Of a stretch of DNA of 59,388 bases, positions 23,814 through 31,101 are shown in pieces. Both the position numbers and the translations under genes were made by a program. The DNA comes from a virus, in IMG/VR virus record IMGVR_UViG_3300037245_003140, positions 1 to 59,388 of that record, one strand, 5' to 3'. Below the pieces are notes generated by a model. That model did no database searches, had not been told where the DNA came from, and saw nothing but the letters and a program-made list of their open reading frames with translations. Every line of letters starts with the position of its first letter. Position 1 is the first letter of the stretch.

Positions 23814-24251
23814 ATGGAAAAATTAATAGTTCAATGGAATGGTCAATGATATGTCCCTCACTCTCTACAGGATGTAGATAAAAGTAAATCATTCCAGAAA
23901 AACAAATTATTAAAAGCTGATATCCGGGGCGCTCAAAAACAAGCGTCCTTGGTTCAGTTAAAAACATACTGGGGAGCCTGTCAGATCGTTTCAGAAAATA
24001 CAGATGATCCGAACTGGAAAACCAGAGAAGATGTTGACTTTCAATTAAAAGTAGCATGTAGGCATTATAAAAGAATGTCAGTTGTTGGGAATCAAGTTTT
24101 CTTAGAGCCAGCTTCTATATCATTTGATAATCTGAAACATATTGAAAGAAATAAATACTTTGATAAAGCTTTCCAGGAAATGTCAGAGAAAATTGGAGTT
24201 CCTGTTGATGAGATTATTGAAGAGGTTAAAAAAGCGGCTGGTCATATATAA
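23814..24251 (+). CDS. DUF1367-like recombination-region protein with in-frame UGA
   Basis: The frame runs from ATG 23814 to the TAA at 24251 but contains UGA at codon 12 (23847-23849). The part after it reads 'ADIRGAQKQASLVQLKTYWGACQIVSENTDDPNW...' and 'EPASISFDNLKHIERNKYFDKAF', the latter matching the S-I-S-F-x-x-M/L motif of DUF1367-type phage proteins. No ATG, GTG or TTG lies between the UGA and a siteless TTG at 23949, so the N-terminal part appears to belong to the gene. Nonsense mutation (CGA to UGA), readthrough or recoding are all possible. Confidence 0.65.
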
Positions 24252-24298
24252 AACACAAAACATATTTTAAAACAAAGCCTATCAGGTTTAAAGGTAAG

Positions 24299-24538
24299 TT
24301 GCTCAAAGATATATATAAATATGTTTTTGAGCGTGATGATAACACTTGTCAGTGTCCATTTTGCTCTGGATTAACATCACTGGAAAGGTCACCACACCAC
24401 ATAAAACTTAAAAGTCAAGGTGGAGAAGATCTACCAGAAAACCTAATTGTTTTATGTATGGATTGCCATTGGCGAGTACATCAGAATTTAATTAAAATCG
24501 ATCTTGAAACTAAAGAGTTTAGCATAAAGGAAAAATAA
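24299..24538 (+). CDS. HNH endonuclease
   Basis: 79 residues from TTG 24299 with AAAGGT upstream. HNH core: 'CQCPFC' and 'CMDCHWRVH' zinc pairs around 'PHHIKLKSQGGEDLPENLIVLC'. The same frame stays open for about 16 codons upstream with a basic stretch ('HKTYFKTKPIRFKGK') typical of the N-terminus of such proteins but without a standard start, so the true start may be a non-standard codon. Likely role: DNA nicking in recombination or packaging. Confidence 0.8.
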   Translation: MLKDIYKYVFERDDNTCQCPFCSGLTSLERSPHHIKLKSQGGEDLPENLIVLCMDCHWRVHQNLIKIDLETKEFSIKEK

Positions 24539-24539
24539 A

Positions 24540-24734
24540 ATGCCTAATATGATAAAATACCAAGTAACATCTGCAAATGTTTCCAGGGAAATAACAACAA
24601 GAGATATGCACTTTAGGTCAGACATACCAGTTCTTGAATTAGTTTCGAAAATTGAAAGAGTGGGCGCTCCGATGGATATGGTAGTTTTAAAAATAGAATC
24701 CAAAGGGGTGGAATTGTTTAATTCTAAACATTAA
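24540..24734 (+). CDS. Hypothetical protein
   Basis: 64 residues, AAAGGA upstream, immediately after the HNH gene. Alpha/beta, no Cys. No family recognised. Confidence 0.62.
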   Translation: MPNMIKYQVTSANVSREITTRDMHFRSDIPVLELVSKIERVGAPMDMVVLKIESKGVELFNSKH

Positions 24735-24763
24735 CCCCGCAATCTGAGGGGTGAAAGGTTAAA

Positions 24764-25000
24764 ATGACACCAAAACTAATAAAAAAACTAAGACACGATA
24801 TAGGATTCACTCAAGAATTAATGTCTAAAACTTTAGGAATGAAAGAGAAAGCCCTTCAAAAAATGGAAACCGGAAAAAGCCCAGTTCCCAGGTATATTTA
24901 TAATTCAGCAATGACCTTAAATATCTTAAATGAAAATAAGTTACTTAAGCAACACCTTAAAAATATAGGGGTGGATCTGAAGGAGAAAAAAGATGCCTAA
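24764..25000 (+). CDS. XRE-family HTH protein
   Basis: 78 residues. 'LRHDIGFTQELMSKTLGMKEKALQKMETGKSPVPRYIYNSAMTL' is a Cro/CI-type HTH (first helix, T-Q-E-L-M-S-K-x-L, turn, recognition helix). The C-terminal tail is basic. Likely a transcription regulator acting in the early block. Overlaps the next gene by eight bases; 'GGGGTGAAAGG' provides the ribosome site. Confidence 0.78.
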   Translation: MTPKLIKKLRHDIGFTQELMSKTLGMKEKALQKMETGKSPVPRYIYNSAMTLNILNENKLLKQHLKNIGVDLKEKKDA

Positions 25001-25535
25001 AACGAAATACGACAATATCATGTTCGATTCCGAGGAAGAGGTTGAAGTTTATATGTGGATCATTGAGGCAAAGGGGCATGGAATAGTTGATAGCTTTTTA
25101 TATCATCCTGACTCGTATCTACTAACCCCTAAACAAACACGTAATAAATATAAACAACTAAAAAACAAGGAAAAACTAATAGTTAGAAGCGTGTTCCAAA
25201 AACATGAATATACATCAGACTTTCGAATATGGTTTAATAAGCGTGTTTGCCCATTCAAATACACGCCTTCTAAGCATGCGGAATATAATGACTGTGTAGA
25301 AATAGACGTTAAAGGGATGCACCAAAAGCATGGAGGAGATAAAATATTTTCTATCAACCAAAAGCTCGTTTATAATGAGTACGGTGTTTATATAAATAAA
25401 ATAATCCCCATAAAACTTTTTTCAGAAACCTGGAGGCCAGCGCAGGCAGGATTAACAAAAGTACATAAAGATGTACAGAAGTCATATAAGGATTTTTTAA
25501 CGATTGATAGATATTTACAATTACGGGATGCATAA
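24993..25535 (+). CDS. DUF1064-like PD-(D/E)XK nuclease
   Basis: 180 residues. N-terminal 'KYDNIMFDSEEEVEVYMWIIEAK' (Glu of the fold), 'HEYTSDFRIWF' (Asp near 74) and 'EIDVKGMHQ' (D-x-K near 103) give the PD-(D/E)XK set seen in DUF1064 phage nucleases, which may act as Holliday junction resolvases. Fits the recombination operon. ATG overlaps the stop of the HTH gene. Confidence 0.75.
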   Translation: MPKTKYDNIMFDSEEEVEVYMWIIEAKGHGIVDSFLYHPDSYLLTPKQTRNKYKQLKNKEKLIVRSVFQKHEYTSDFRIWFNKRVCPFKYTPSKHAEYNDCVEIDVKGMHQKHGGDKIFSINQKLVYNEYGVYINKIIPIKLFSETWRPAQAGLTKVHKDVQKSYKDFLTIDRYLQLRDA

Positions 25536-25651
25536 TGGAATCACTAAGAATAATATCAGAAAATATAAACATAATAGCGACAGAACTATACTTGTTTATC
25601 GTTATTTTAGATAGGGTTACAGTTTATATTGAAAGAGAGATGGGACTATGA
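25535..25651 (+). CDS. Small hydrophobic protein
   Basis: 38 residues, coupled at both ends (TAATG start, ATGA stop). Middle is hydrophobic ('ATELYLFIVILDRVTVYI'), possibly a membrane helix. No family recognised. Confidence 0.55.
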   Translation: MESLRIISENINIIATELYLFIVILDRVTVYIEREMGL

Positions 25652-25926
25652 AAAATATCGATTTAAACAAATATCCAAAAATTAAAGAGCATTTCAAAAA
25701 AGTTATTACAATGTGGAAAGATATTTCAACCGGAAAACTGAAAGTTAAAAAATTCAGCGTTGCACACTTAAGCCTACTTCTTAAAAAGCAAAGAATAAAT
25801 ATAACTTGCCCTTGGTGTGGTGAAATACTTTCAACCGACAAAAACGAATTAACAAACATGGGTAAAAACTGTAAATATGGTGCTCTTCTGACCGACCAAG
25901 GCAACGCATATAAGAAAGGGAAATAG
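25648..25926 (+). CDS. Hypothetical basic protein
   Basis: 92 residues, Lys-rich, with 'ITCPWCGEILSTDKNEL' forming one CxxC knuckle and a further Cys ('GKNCKYG') near 78. Probably a zinc-binding nucleic-acid protein, inferred only from composition. Overlaps both neighbours. Confidence 0.65.
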   Translation: MKNIDLNKYPKIKEHFKKVITMWKDISTGKLKVKKFSVAHLSLLLKKQRINITCPWCGEILSTDKNELTNMGKNCKYGALLTDQGNAYKKGK

Positions 25927-26083
25927 TGAAAGTCATAGACAACGAACCTAGGTTCGAGTGCCAAAATGTGACCATAAGATCGGAGAAAGTTCACATAAAC
26001 ACGGTATAGGGCGTGGTGAATATTTAATTCCTTATTGCGTGTGTGGGGCATGTTGGACAGAATTTGAAAAGGAGGAAGTATGA
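25926..26083 (+). pseudogene. Zinc-ribbon protein split by a one-base deletion
   Basis: GTG 25926 overlaps the previous stop and gives 27 residues ending at a TAG. The frame -1 to it, open from GTG 25958 to TGA 26083, reads 'PKCDHKIGESSHKHG...YCVCGACWTEF'. Joining them at the 'TGCCAAAATGT' stretch by adding one C would give F-E-C-P-K-C-D-H-K-I-G, a perfect zinc-ribbon start. The 41-residue 3' part could also be made from the GTG. The 3' end couples to the next gene by ATGA, so this was one gene. Confidence 0.6.
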
Positions 26084-26274
26084 ACGGATGTAAAATAATA
26101 ACGATATGTGAAGTTAAGGATGATAAGTGTGATTTTTTCGAGCAATATATGGGTATAAAAAAAATTAAATGTAAGTATGCTGTTTTAAATATGGATTCAA
26201 TTTCTAATCTTAAAAAAGAATTTGTATGTTCTTGTAAAAAAGCAATATTTGATAAAATATCAGAAATATTTTAA
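26080..26274 (+). CDS. Cys-rich hypothetical protein
   Basis: 64 residues, AAGGAGGAAGT just before the ATG. Six Cys. No family recognised; a metal-binding fold is likely. Confidence 0.62.
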   Translation: MNGCKIITICEVKDDKCDFFEQYMGIKKIKCKYAVLNMDSISNLKKEFVCSCKKAIFDKISEIF

Positions 26275-26309
26275 TTTGAAATAAATGCAATTTAACAACT
26301 GGAGGAAGT

Positions 26310-26570
26310 ATGAACGATAAAAAAGAATTTATCCCATTTAATGGAGAGTGGGAAAAAGAAATGATGCAGCATTCTAAAAAACAATTAATTGCATTGTTAA
26401 AATGCGAGTGGATTAACGGGGATAAGAAAGAGAAATGCCGTTGGAAAATTATGGAGAAAGATTATAATCAAACTGGCTGCGGTGATGCTTTTGGACTTTC
26501 AAAAGAGTCTTTGAAATTTTATAAGTATTGCCCTAAATGTGGAAAAGAGATTGAACTTATATTTATATAG
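26310..26570 (+). CDS. Zinc-ribbon hypothetical protein
   Basis: 86 residues with GGAGGAAGT before ATGAACG, the same ribosome-site wording as the gene at 26080. The C-terminus is a 'YCPKCGKEIEL' knuckle paired with Cys residues near 32-43 and 57. No family recognised. Confidence 0.64.
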   Translation: MNDKKEFIPFNGEWEKEMMQHSKKQLIALLKCEWINGDKKEKCRWKIMEKDYNQTGCGDAFGLSKESLKFYKYCPKCGKEIELIFI

Positions 26571-26629
26571 TGCAATAATAAAACTGTAAGCCTTGAGAAA
26601 GTTTACATACAATCATTCCACACATTATG

Positions 26630-26729
26630 AAGCTAATTTTAGCGGGATTTATAATTACTTGTGTGTGGAAGGGTAATTATAGATATTCTAGGGGAACTCA
26701 ACCTCTACCCGCTAATTTTAGCTTTTTTT
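26630..26729 (+). ncRNA. Three-way-junction RNA element ending in a terminator
   Basis: P1: AAGCTAA-TT-TTAGCGGG (26630-26646) pairs with CCCGCTAA-TT-TTAGCTT (26708-26724), 15 pairs around a TT/TT internal loop. P2: ATAATTAC / GTAATTAT (26651-26658 / 26673-26680). P3: TAGGGG / CCTCTA (26689-26694 / 26702-26707). Seven T follow P1. It lies between two genes on the early strand. Could be a riboswitch-like attenuator, a processed small RNA or a complex terminator. Confidence 0.6.
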
Positions 26730-26743
26730 ATTGGGAGAAAACT

Positions 26744-26932
26744 ATGAACGAAAATCAGAAAACAGCGATAACAGCCTTGGTGGTTTCATCTTTTATGCAT
26801 ATGCAAAAAGGTATTGACTCTACTCCACCTACACCAGAAGAAACCAAAAAAGAATATTATAAAAACAAAGATCTTAAATTGTCGGTTGATTCTGTTGTTA
26901 TGGGAATTGGAATAATTATAGATATGATATAA
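26744..26932 (+). CDS. Small hypothetical protein
   Basis: 62 residues from ATG 26744 (GGGAGAA upstream), placed 15 bases after the structured RNA element, so its expression may depend on whether that element stops transcription. Hydrophobic ends ('ALVVSSFMHM', 'VVMGIGIIIDMI'). No family recognised. Confidence 0.6.
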   Translation: MNENQKTAITALVVSSFMHMQKGIDSTPPTPEETKKEYYKNKDLKLSVDSVVMGIGIIIDMI

Positions 26933-26962
26933 AAAAGGGGGCTACTTAAAGTCCCTCTTTTT
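26932..26962 (+). terminator. Rho-independent terminator
   Basis: AAAAAGGGGG ... GTCCCTCTTTTT hairpin overlapping the stop of the preceding gene, with the arm of Ts giving the U-tract. Confidence 0.65.
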
Positions 26963-26998
26963 AAGTTTTGGATTTTTTATTTTTAAAAGGAGATAATT

Positions 26999-27403
26999 AT
27001 GTTTGAAGATAAATTTATTATAATTAATAAAAAACACCTTAAAAAACTAACGGTCACCCCAGAGCGCAATCTACAGAATATTCTAAAAGAACTTAATAAT
27101 AAAAATAAATATTATGTTGTTAATCAGGACGAACCTTATTCAAGTCTTATTATTGATTTAATACTAATATTTGAAGATCTTAAAAAAACGAATTATTTTA
27201 TAGGTTTGTATAATAAAATAAGATCTGTTTTTAATGTTATAACAGATCTTCATCAAAATTATAGAAGTGAATCTGACTTTACTAACTCTCATACACTTTC
27301 ACAATTAGATAAAAATAGAATATCAGAAGGCGTAAAAGCTTCTGTTGTATGTGGACTTATGTCTGAAGATGATTTGAAAAACATTAAAAAAATAATGCAT
27401 TAA
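26999..27403 (+). CDS. Hypothetical protein
   Basis: 134 residues, AAAAGGAG upstream. All-helical, Asn/Lys/Ile-rich, no Cys cluster. First gene after the terminator at 26932, so a promoter in 26963-26990 is expected, but I cannot point to a convincing one. No family recognised. Confidence 0.66.
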   Translation: MFEDKFIIINKKHLKKLTVTPERNLQNILKELNNKNKYYVVNQDEPYSSLIIDLILIFEDLKKTNYFIGLYNKIRSVFNVITDLHQNYRSESDFTNSHTLSQLDKNRISEGVKASVVCGLMSEDDLKNIKKIMH

Positions 27404-27433
27404 TTATCACATGTGGGAATAACCGGAGGGAAA

Positions 27434-27757
27434 ATGCACGACAAAATAAAAACAGCCGTTGGTATTGAAAAAGCAAATTGCGAGACATGTCTTCATTTAA
27501 GTAATGATTGTGACGGGGGCGAGCCTGAATATTCTATTAGTTGGGATATATGTGATGAATTCCCAAATTATCATAATTTAAAATCTTTCCCTTTTAAAAC
27601 AGAAATGAAGTGTTGGAGGCCTGATTTTTGGGCCTCTTCTTTTCCTGGGTTTATAAAAACAGGTAGTCATAAAGAGGTTATGGATGCTTTAAGGCTTTAT
27701 AATACAGCTATCTTTATCGCAACTTTAGATAGAGATTTTCGTCACATGTGGGAATAG
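27434..27757 (+). CDS. Hypothetical Cys-containing protein
   Basis: 107 residues from ATG 27434 (CGGAGGG upstream; a GTG at 27413 lacks a site). N-terminal 'CETCLHLSNDCDGG' and 'WDICDEFPNYHNL', then 'KCWRPDF': a five-Cys pattern, probably a zinc fold. Ends 'RHMWE'; the bases encoding that end (CACATGTGGGAATA) also occur just upstream of this gene, hinting at a past duplication. Confidence 0.66.
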   Translation: MHDKIKTAVGIEKANCETCLHLSNDCDGGEPEYSISWDICDEFPNYHNLKSFPFKTEMKCWRPDFWASSFPGFIKTGSHKEVMDALRLYNTAIFIATLDRDFRHMWE

Positions 27758-27771
27758 GAGAACTGTATCAA

Positions 27772-27927
27772 ATGGAATGGATAGAATATAGAATAAAAGA
27801 GAGATTAACTATGTTTTATTGCTATAGTTTTGAAAATGGTTGGGTTGATTCTCAAGGACATATATTAAACCCTGAAAAAACAAAAACTATAATCGAAAGT
27901 TGGCAATATTTTCAAAAAGATTTATAG
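27772..27927 (+). CDS. Small hypothetical protein
   Basis: 51 residues, Trp/Tyr-rich. AGGAG lies about twelve bases upstream of the ATG; an internal ATG 13 codons in is an alternative start. No family recognised. Confidence 0.5.
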   Translation: MEWIEYRIKERLTMFYCYSFENGWVDSQGHILNPEKTKTIIESWQYFQKDL

Positions 27928-27963
27928 AATATTATACATTTAATGGATAGATAGGAGGTTTTA

Positions 27964-28188
27964 GTGGATATTTTAGGCAAGATAAACAAAGAACACCTTA
28001 CTTACATTATGGATCATAAAAAGAACGCCAAATTTTGTTATTTAGGGCAAGCTGAAGCTGGAGAATTCTGTAAAAGAATGCAAGCTTTTTTAGATCTTGA
28101 AGAAGAACCGAAAGTTTCACAAGGTTTGGAATTTATAGGATTGAAGATCATTGAAGTTGCCAACGGTGAACATTTTAATATTGGGTGA
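27964..28188 (+). CDS. Hypothetical protein
   Basis: 74 residues, GTG start with AGGAGG six bases upstream. No family recognised; lies directly ahead of the replication initiator. Confidence 0.64.
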   Translation: MDILGKINKEHLTYIMDHKKNAKFCYLGQAEAGEFCKRMQAFLDLEEEPKVSQGLEFIGLKIIEVANGEHFNIG

Positions 28189-28191
28189 ATT

Positions 28192-28929
28192 ATGTCTGGA
28201 TGGATCTCACTACATAGGGAGCTTTTAAAAAAATCAATTTGGAAGTTCTCAACCCCTGCACAAAAAACTATATTAATAACCCTTTTACTTATGGCAGATC
28301 ATCAAGAAAATGAATGGGAATGGAAAGGGAAACAATTTAAAACAGTTCCCGGTCAATTTGTAACAAGTTTAGGTTCTATTGTTAAAAAAGCAGGAAAGGG
28401 AATTTCAATAAAGATGGTTCGCACTTCGCTCACTAAATTTGAAAAGTACGGTTTTCTGGCAAACAAGTCGGCAGACACAGGAAGGCTGTTAACTATAATA
28501 AATTGGGAGTCTTACCAAGATCGAGAAATAAAGAGGGCAAAGAAGAGGGCAAAGGCAGGGCATAGTAAGGGCAAAGGTAGGGCGCCTAACAATAATGTTA
28601 ATAATGTAAATAACATAATAAAAAGATATGCGTTTCCTTTGGAATATTCAGAAAAGTTAATAAAGACATTTGCAGATTTTATAATCAATAGGGGAACTTT
28701 AAAAAAGCCAGTAACAGAAAAAGCCTTTACAGGACTTGTTAACAAACTTAAAAAAATATCTAATAGTGAAGAAGAATCTATTTTAATTTTAGAAGAATCA
28801 ACGATTAATGGATGGAGTGGAGTTTTTCCGCTTAAAAATTCAACCCAAAAAGAAGGGATTAAGCACAATGGATTCGATAAAGAATATTATGAAAAAGGGA
28901 AATCAGACGGTCCAGAGCCGAACTTCTAA
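28192..28929 (+). CDS. Replication initiator (phage replisome organiser/DnaD-like)
   Basis: 245 residues. Residues 1-105 form the winged-helix 'WISLHRELLKKSIW...NEWEWKGKQFKTVPGQFVTSLGSIVKKAG...VRTSLTKFEKYGFLANK' of phage replisome organiser proteins. Residues 108-145 are a basic then Asn-rich linker ('RAKKRAKAGHSKGKGRAP', 'NNNVNNVNN'), and the rest is a small helical domain that would contact the loader. The linker DNA contains five iterons and an AT-rich tract. Overlapping DnaC-like gene downstream matches the lambda O-P arrangement. Confidence 0.82.
   Translation: MSGWISLHRELLKKSIWKFSTPAQKTILITLLLMADHQENEWEWKGKQFKTVPGQFVTSLGSIVKKAGKGISIKMVRTSLTKFEKYGFLANKSADTGRLLTIINWESYQDREIKRAKKRAKAGHSKGKGRAPNNNVNNVNNIIKRYAFPLEYSEKLIKTFADFIINRGTLKKPVTEKAFTGLVNKLKKISNSEEESILILEESTINGWSGVFPLKNSTQKEGIKHNGFDKEYYEKGKSDGPEPNF
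28535..28622. other. Candidate replication origin (iterons and AT-rich unwinding tract)
   Basis: GGGCAAAG repeats start at 28535, 28547, 28558 (GGGCATAG), 28569 and 28580 (GGGCGCC, partial), spaced 12, 11, 11 and 11 bases, about one helical turn. Directly after come three 9-base AT units (AATAATGTT, AATAATGTA, AATAACATA) at 28591, 28600 and 28609. Lambda ori is built the same way inside gene O. Confidence 0.72.
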
Positions 28930-29653
28930 CTGCCCAAAGCACGGGGATTATAAATCATCTAAAATCGGTAATGAAAAGTTTTCAATATGGTCAATGTGTC
29001 CTGAATGCGAAAAGGAAAGAGTTGATTTTGAAAAAGACCGAGAAAACAGAGAAAAAAGACAAAAAATAGAAGTTCTCAAAAGAAAAAGCAATATCGGGAA
29101 AAGATATATAAATTCATCTCTAAAAAATTTTAATTGTGAAAATGATCACCAAAAAAACATTGTAAACACAATGAATAATTATATTGAAAGGCACAAAGAG
29201 CTTGTAGAAAAAGGAGTTTCGTTTATCTTTTCAGGAAAGCCAGGAACCGGAAAAACCCACCTTGCTTGTGCTATAGGGAACGCTCTAATTAATAAATTAA
29301 TAGAAGTTGGATATGTATCTATATTTTCATTGATTACCAGTTTAAAAGCTTCTTTTGATAAAAATAGCGGTGATTCTGAGGTTAATATAATTAAAAAATA
29401 TACCTCTGTTGACTTTCTTATTATCGATGAAATTGGGGTTCAATTAGGTTCAAATTATGAGAAGTCAATAATGTTTCAAATTATAAACTTCCGGTATGAA
29501 ATGATAAGGCCAACTATTTTAATCACCAATCTGAATGAAGAACAATCCAAGGAAATTATAGGGGAAAGAATTGTGGATAGATTTTATGAAAATGGTGGTG
29601 GTTTTTATAGTTTCAATTGGGAATCTCACAGAAGAAAGCGAGTTGAAAAATGA
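28868..29653 (+). CDS. DnaC/IstB-like helicase loader ATPase
   Basis: 261 residues from ATG 28868 (AAGAAGGGAT upstream; an upstream ATG at 28808 is inside the initiator). Residues 15-50 hold a Cys-rich zinc knuckle ('NCPKHGDYKS', 'MCPEC'). Walker A 'GKPGTGKTH' near 122, Walker B 'FLIIDEIG' near 183, sensor/arginine region 'ITNLNEEQSKEIIGERIVDRF' near 225. It would load the host replicative helicase at the origin; no phage helicase was seen. Overlaps the initiator by 62 bases. Confidence 0.87.
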   Translation: MDSIKNIMKKGNQTVQSRTSNCPKHGDYKSSKIGNEKFSIWSMCPECEKERVDFEKDRENREKRQKIEVLKRKSNIGKRYINSSLKNFNCENDHQKNIVNTMNNYIERHKELVEKGVSFIFSGKPGTGKTHLACAIGNALINKLIEVGYVSIFSLITSLKASFDKNSGDSEVNIIKKYTSVDFLIIDEIGVQLGSNYEKSIMFQIINFRYEMIRPTILITNLNEEQSKEIIGERIVDRFYENGGGFYSFNWESHRRKRVEK

Positions 29654-30177
29654 AGTGGAGAGATGTAGAGCCTTACATAAAAGGTGGAGAGCATGAATTT
29701 AACGTTGCTCTTTCTTTTTTATTAACATATATCGACCAGCTTAAAAAAGAGGGACTACAGTTAAATCCTGATTTTCAAAGAGGTCATATTTGGACAGAAG
29801 AACAACAAATCTTATTTTGTGAATATTTCTTTAAGTGTGGGAAATCAGGAAGGATAATATATTTTAATAATCCTGATTGGGATCAAAACTGCTCAACAAG
29901 TTATAGAGATTTTGTTTGTGTTGATGGGTTGCAAAGATTGACAGCTTTAATGAAATTTCTAAATAATAACTTGCCTGTTTTTGGTAAAAAACTAAACGAA
30001 TTTGAAGGGCGATTAAGAACGAGCAGAGCGCATGATTATTTAAAGATAAATATCAATACACTTCAAACTAAAAAAGAGGTTCTTGAGTGGTATGTCCAAA
30101 TGAATTCAGGTGGGACAGTTCACACCACTAAAGAGATTGATAAAGTTAAAAATATGATCAATTTGGAGGTAAAATGA
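29650..30177 (+). CDS. DUF262-domain protein
   Basis: 175 residues, a DUF262 domain alone: 'LNPDFQRGHIWTEEQQILF' near 38, 'FVCVDGLQRLTALMKFL' near 93 (normally D-G-Q-Q-R), 'YVQMNSGGTVHTTKEI' near 153. In larger proteins (GmrSD, Type IV defence) this domain is a nucleotide-sensing DNA nuclease, with a ParB-like fold. Short phage versions of this kind occur beside replication genes and their role is unknown. The Q to L change at the key motif could reduce activity. ATGA overlap with the loader. Confidence 0.82.
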   Translation: MKWRDVEPYIKGGEHEFNVALSFLLTYIDQLKKEGLQLNPDFQRGHIWTEEQQILFCEYFFKCGKSGRIIYFNNPDWDQNCSTSYRDFVCVDGLQRLTALMKFLNNNLPVFGKKLNEFEGRLRTSRAHDYLKININTLQTKKEVLEWYVQMNSGGTVHTTKEIDKVKNMINLEVK

Positions 30178-30338
30178 AGTGTATAGAAAGAAACATAAAC
30201 CAACTATCCGGAAATTCCGGTGAGTTGGAAAAGGAAAATGTCATATCGATTAATTCAAAAAAAGAAGAAAAAGAAAAAGAAAAACGCAGAAAGAGAATTA
30301 AAAAAATATGTGAATATGCTGATACTTTAAAATGGTAA
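30174..30338 (+). CDS. Small basic hypothetical protein
   Basis: 54 residues with GGAGG before the ATG, overlapping the DUF262 gene. The middle is a run of Lys/Glu/Arg. No family recognised. Confidence 0.6.
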   Translation: MKCIERNINQLSGNSGELEKENVISINSKKEEKEKEKRRKRIKKICEYADTLKW

Positions 30339-30353
30339 ATTAGAGGGGTAATT

Positions 30354-30608
30354 ATGTTTGTAGTAAAAATAGATGATTATTGGCTTGCAGATTGGGAAGG
30401 TGATCCTGGGAGAACGCTTGTTTTAAACAATGCTAAAATATTCAGTAATAGATTATCCGGGGGAAGGGCTTTGAGAAAAACAACAAAACAAAACCCACAT
30501 AGGAATATGACAAAATGTAGAGTTCTTGAGGTTTTTTTAACTGAGACACCCACCGAAACAGCAAAAAAACCTTATGAAATCGTAGATGATCTAACAGGAC
30601 AGTTATAA
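30354..30608 (+). CDS. Hypothetical protein
   Basis: 84 residues, GAGGGG upstream. 'VVKIDDYWLADWEGDPGRTLVLNNAKIFSNRLSGGRALRKT' suggests a small beta-alpha fold of the kind seen in many phage early genes. No function known to me. Confidence 0.66.
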   Translation: MFVVKIDDYWLADWEGDPGRTLVLNNAKIFSNRLSGGRALRKTTKQNPHRNMTKCRVLEVFLTETPTETAKKPYEIVDDLTGQL

Positions 30609-30658
30609 ATTATGGGCTTTATATGTAGTTCTTCACAATTTAAATATTGGAGGGGATA

Positions 30659-30907
30659 ATGGAAGAAAAAAAAATAACATCAAGTGAAGCTTACAGTGAA
30701 ATAAAGAAAATAATAACCACTATTGAGTCTATTAAAGGCGCAAAGGGATTAAATAGGGTTATGTTAACAAAAATGCGCAGGGCTTCGAGTCTATTAAAAA
30801 GATATTTAACCGATGGCGAGAACCTTCCAGGGTTATTGTTAAAAGAAACTCAGGAAGATTTTAAAAACATGAAACAGCCAGTTGAAAAGAAAAAGAAAGG
30901 TAAATAA
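30659..30907 (+). CDS. Hypothetical protein
   Basis: 82 residues from ATG 30659 with GGAGGGG upstream (a TTG at 30647 lies inside that site). All-helical, Lys-rich; no Cys. Ends overlapping the next ATG. Confidence 0.64.
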   Translation: MEEKKITSSEAYSEIKKIITTIESIKGAKGLNRVMLTKMRRASSLLKRYLTDGENLPGLLLKETQEDFKNMKQPVEKKKKGK

Positions 30908-31101
30908 TGGATAAAACATATGAAGAAATAATGGTGGATGAGATGAATTACAAAGTTAAAGATAATAAAGTTGAAAACGACAAAGACGGGTGGTTTTGTA
31001 ATTGCCCGAATTGTAAAAAAGATCATCGCATTGGAATGTCTAAATTTATAAAAATGTTCATATGTAGTTTTTGTGGTAAGTCGATAGAGGTGATAGAATG
31101 A
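30907..31101 (+). CDS. Zinc-ribbon hypothetical protein
   Basis: 64 residues. 'WFCNCPNCKKDH' and 'FICSFCGKSIEV' form a paired CxxC ribbon in the C-terminal half. TAATG start. Probably binds nucleic acid or a protein partner. Confidence 0.68.
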   Translation: MDKTYEEIMVDEMNYKVKDNKVENDKDGWFCNCPNCKKDHRIGMSKFIKMFICSFCGKSIEVIE

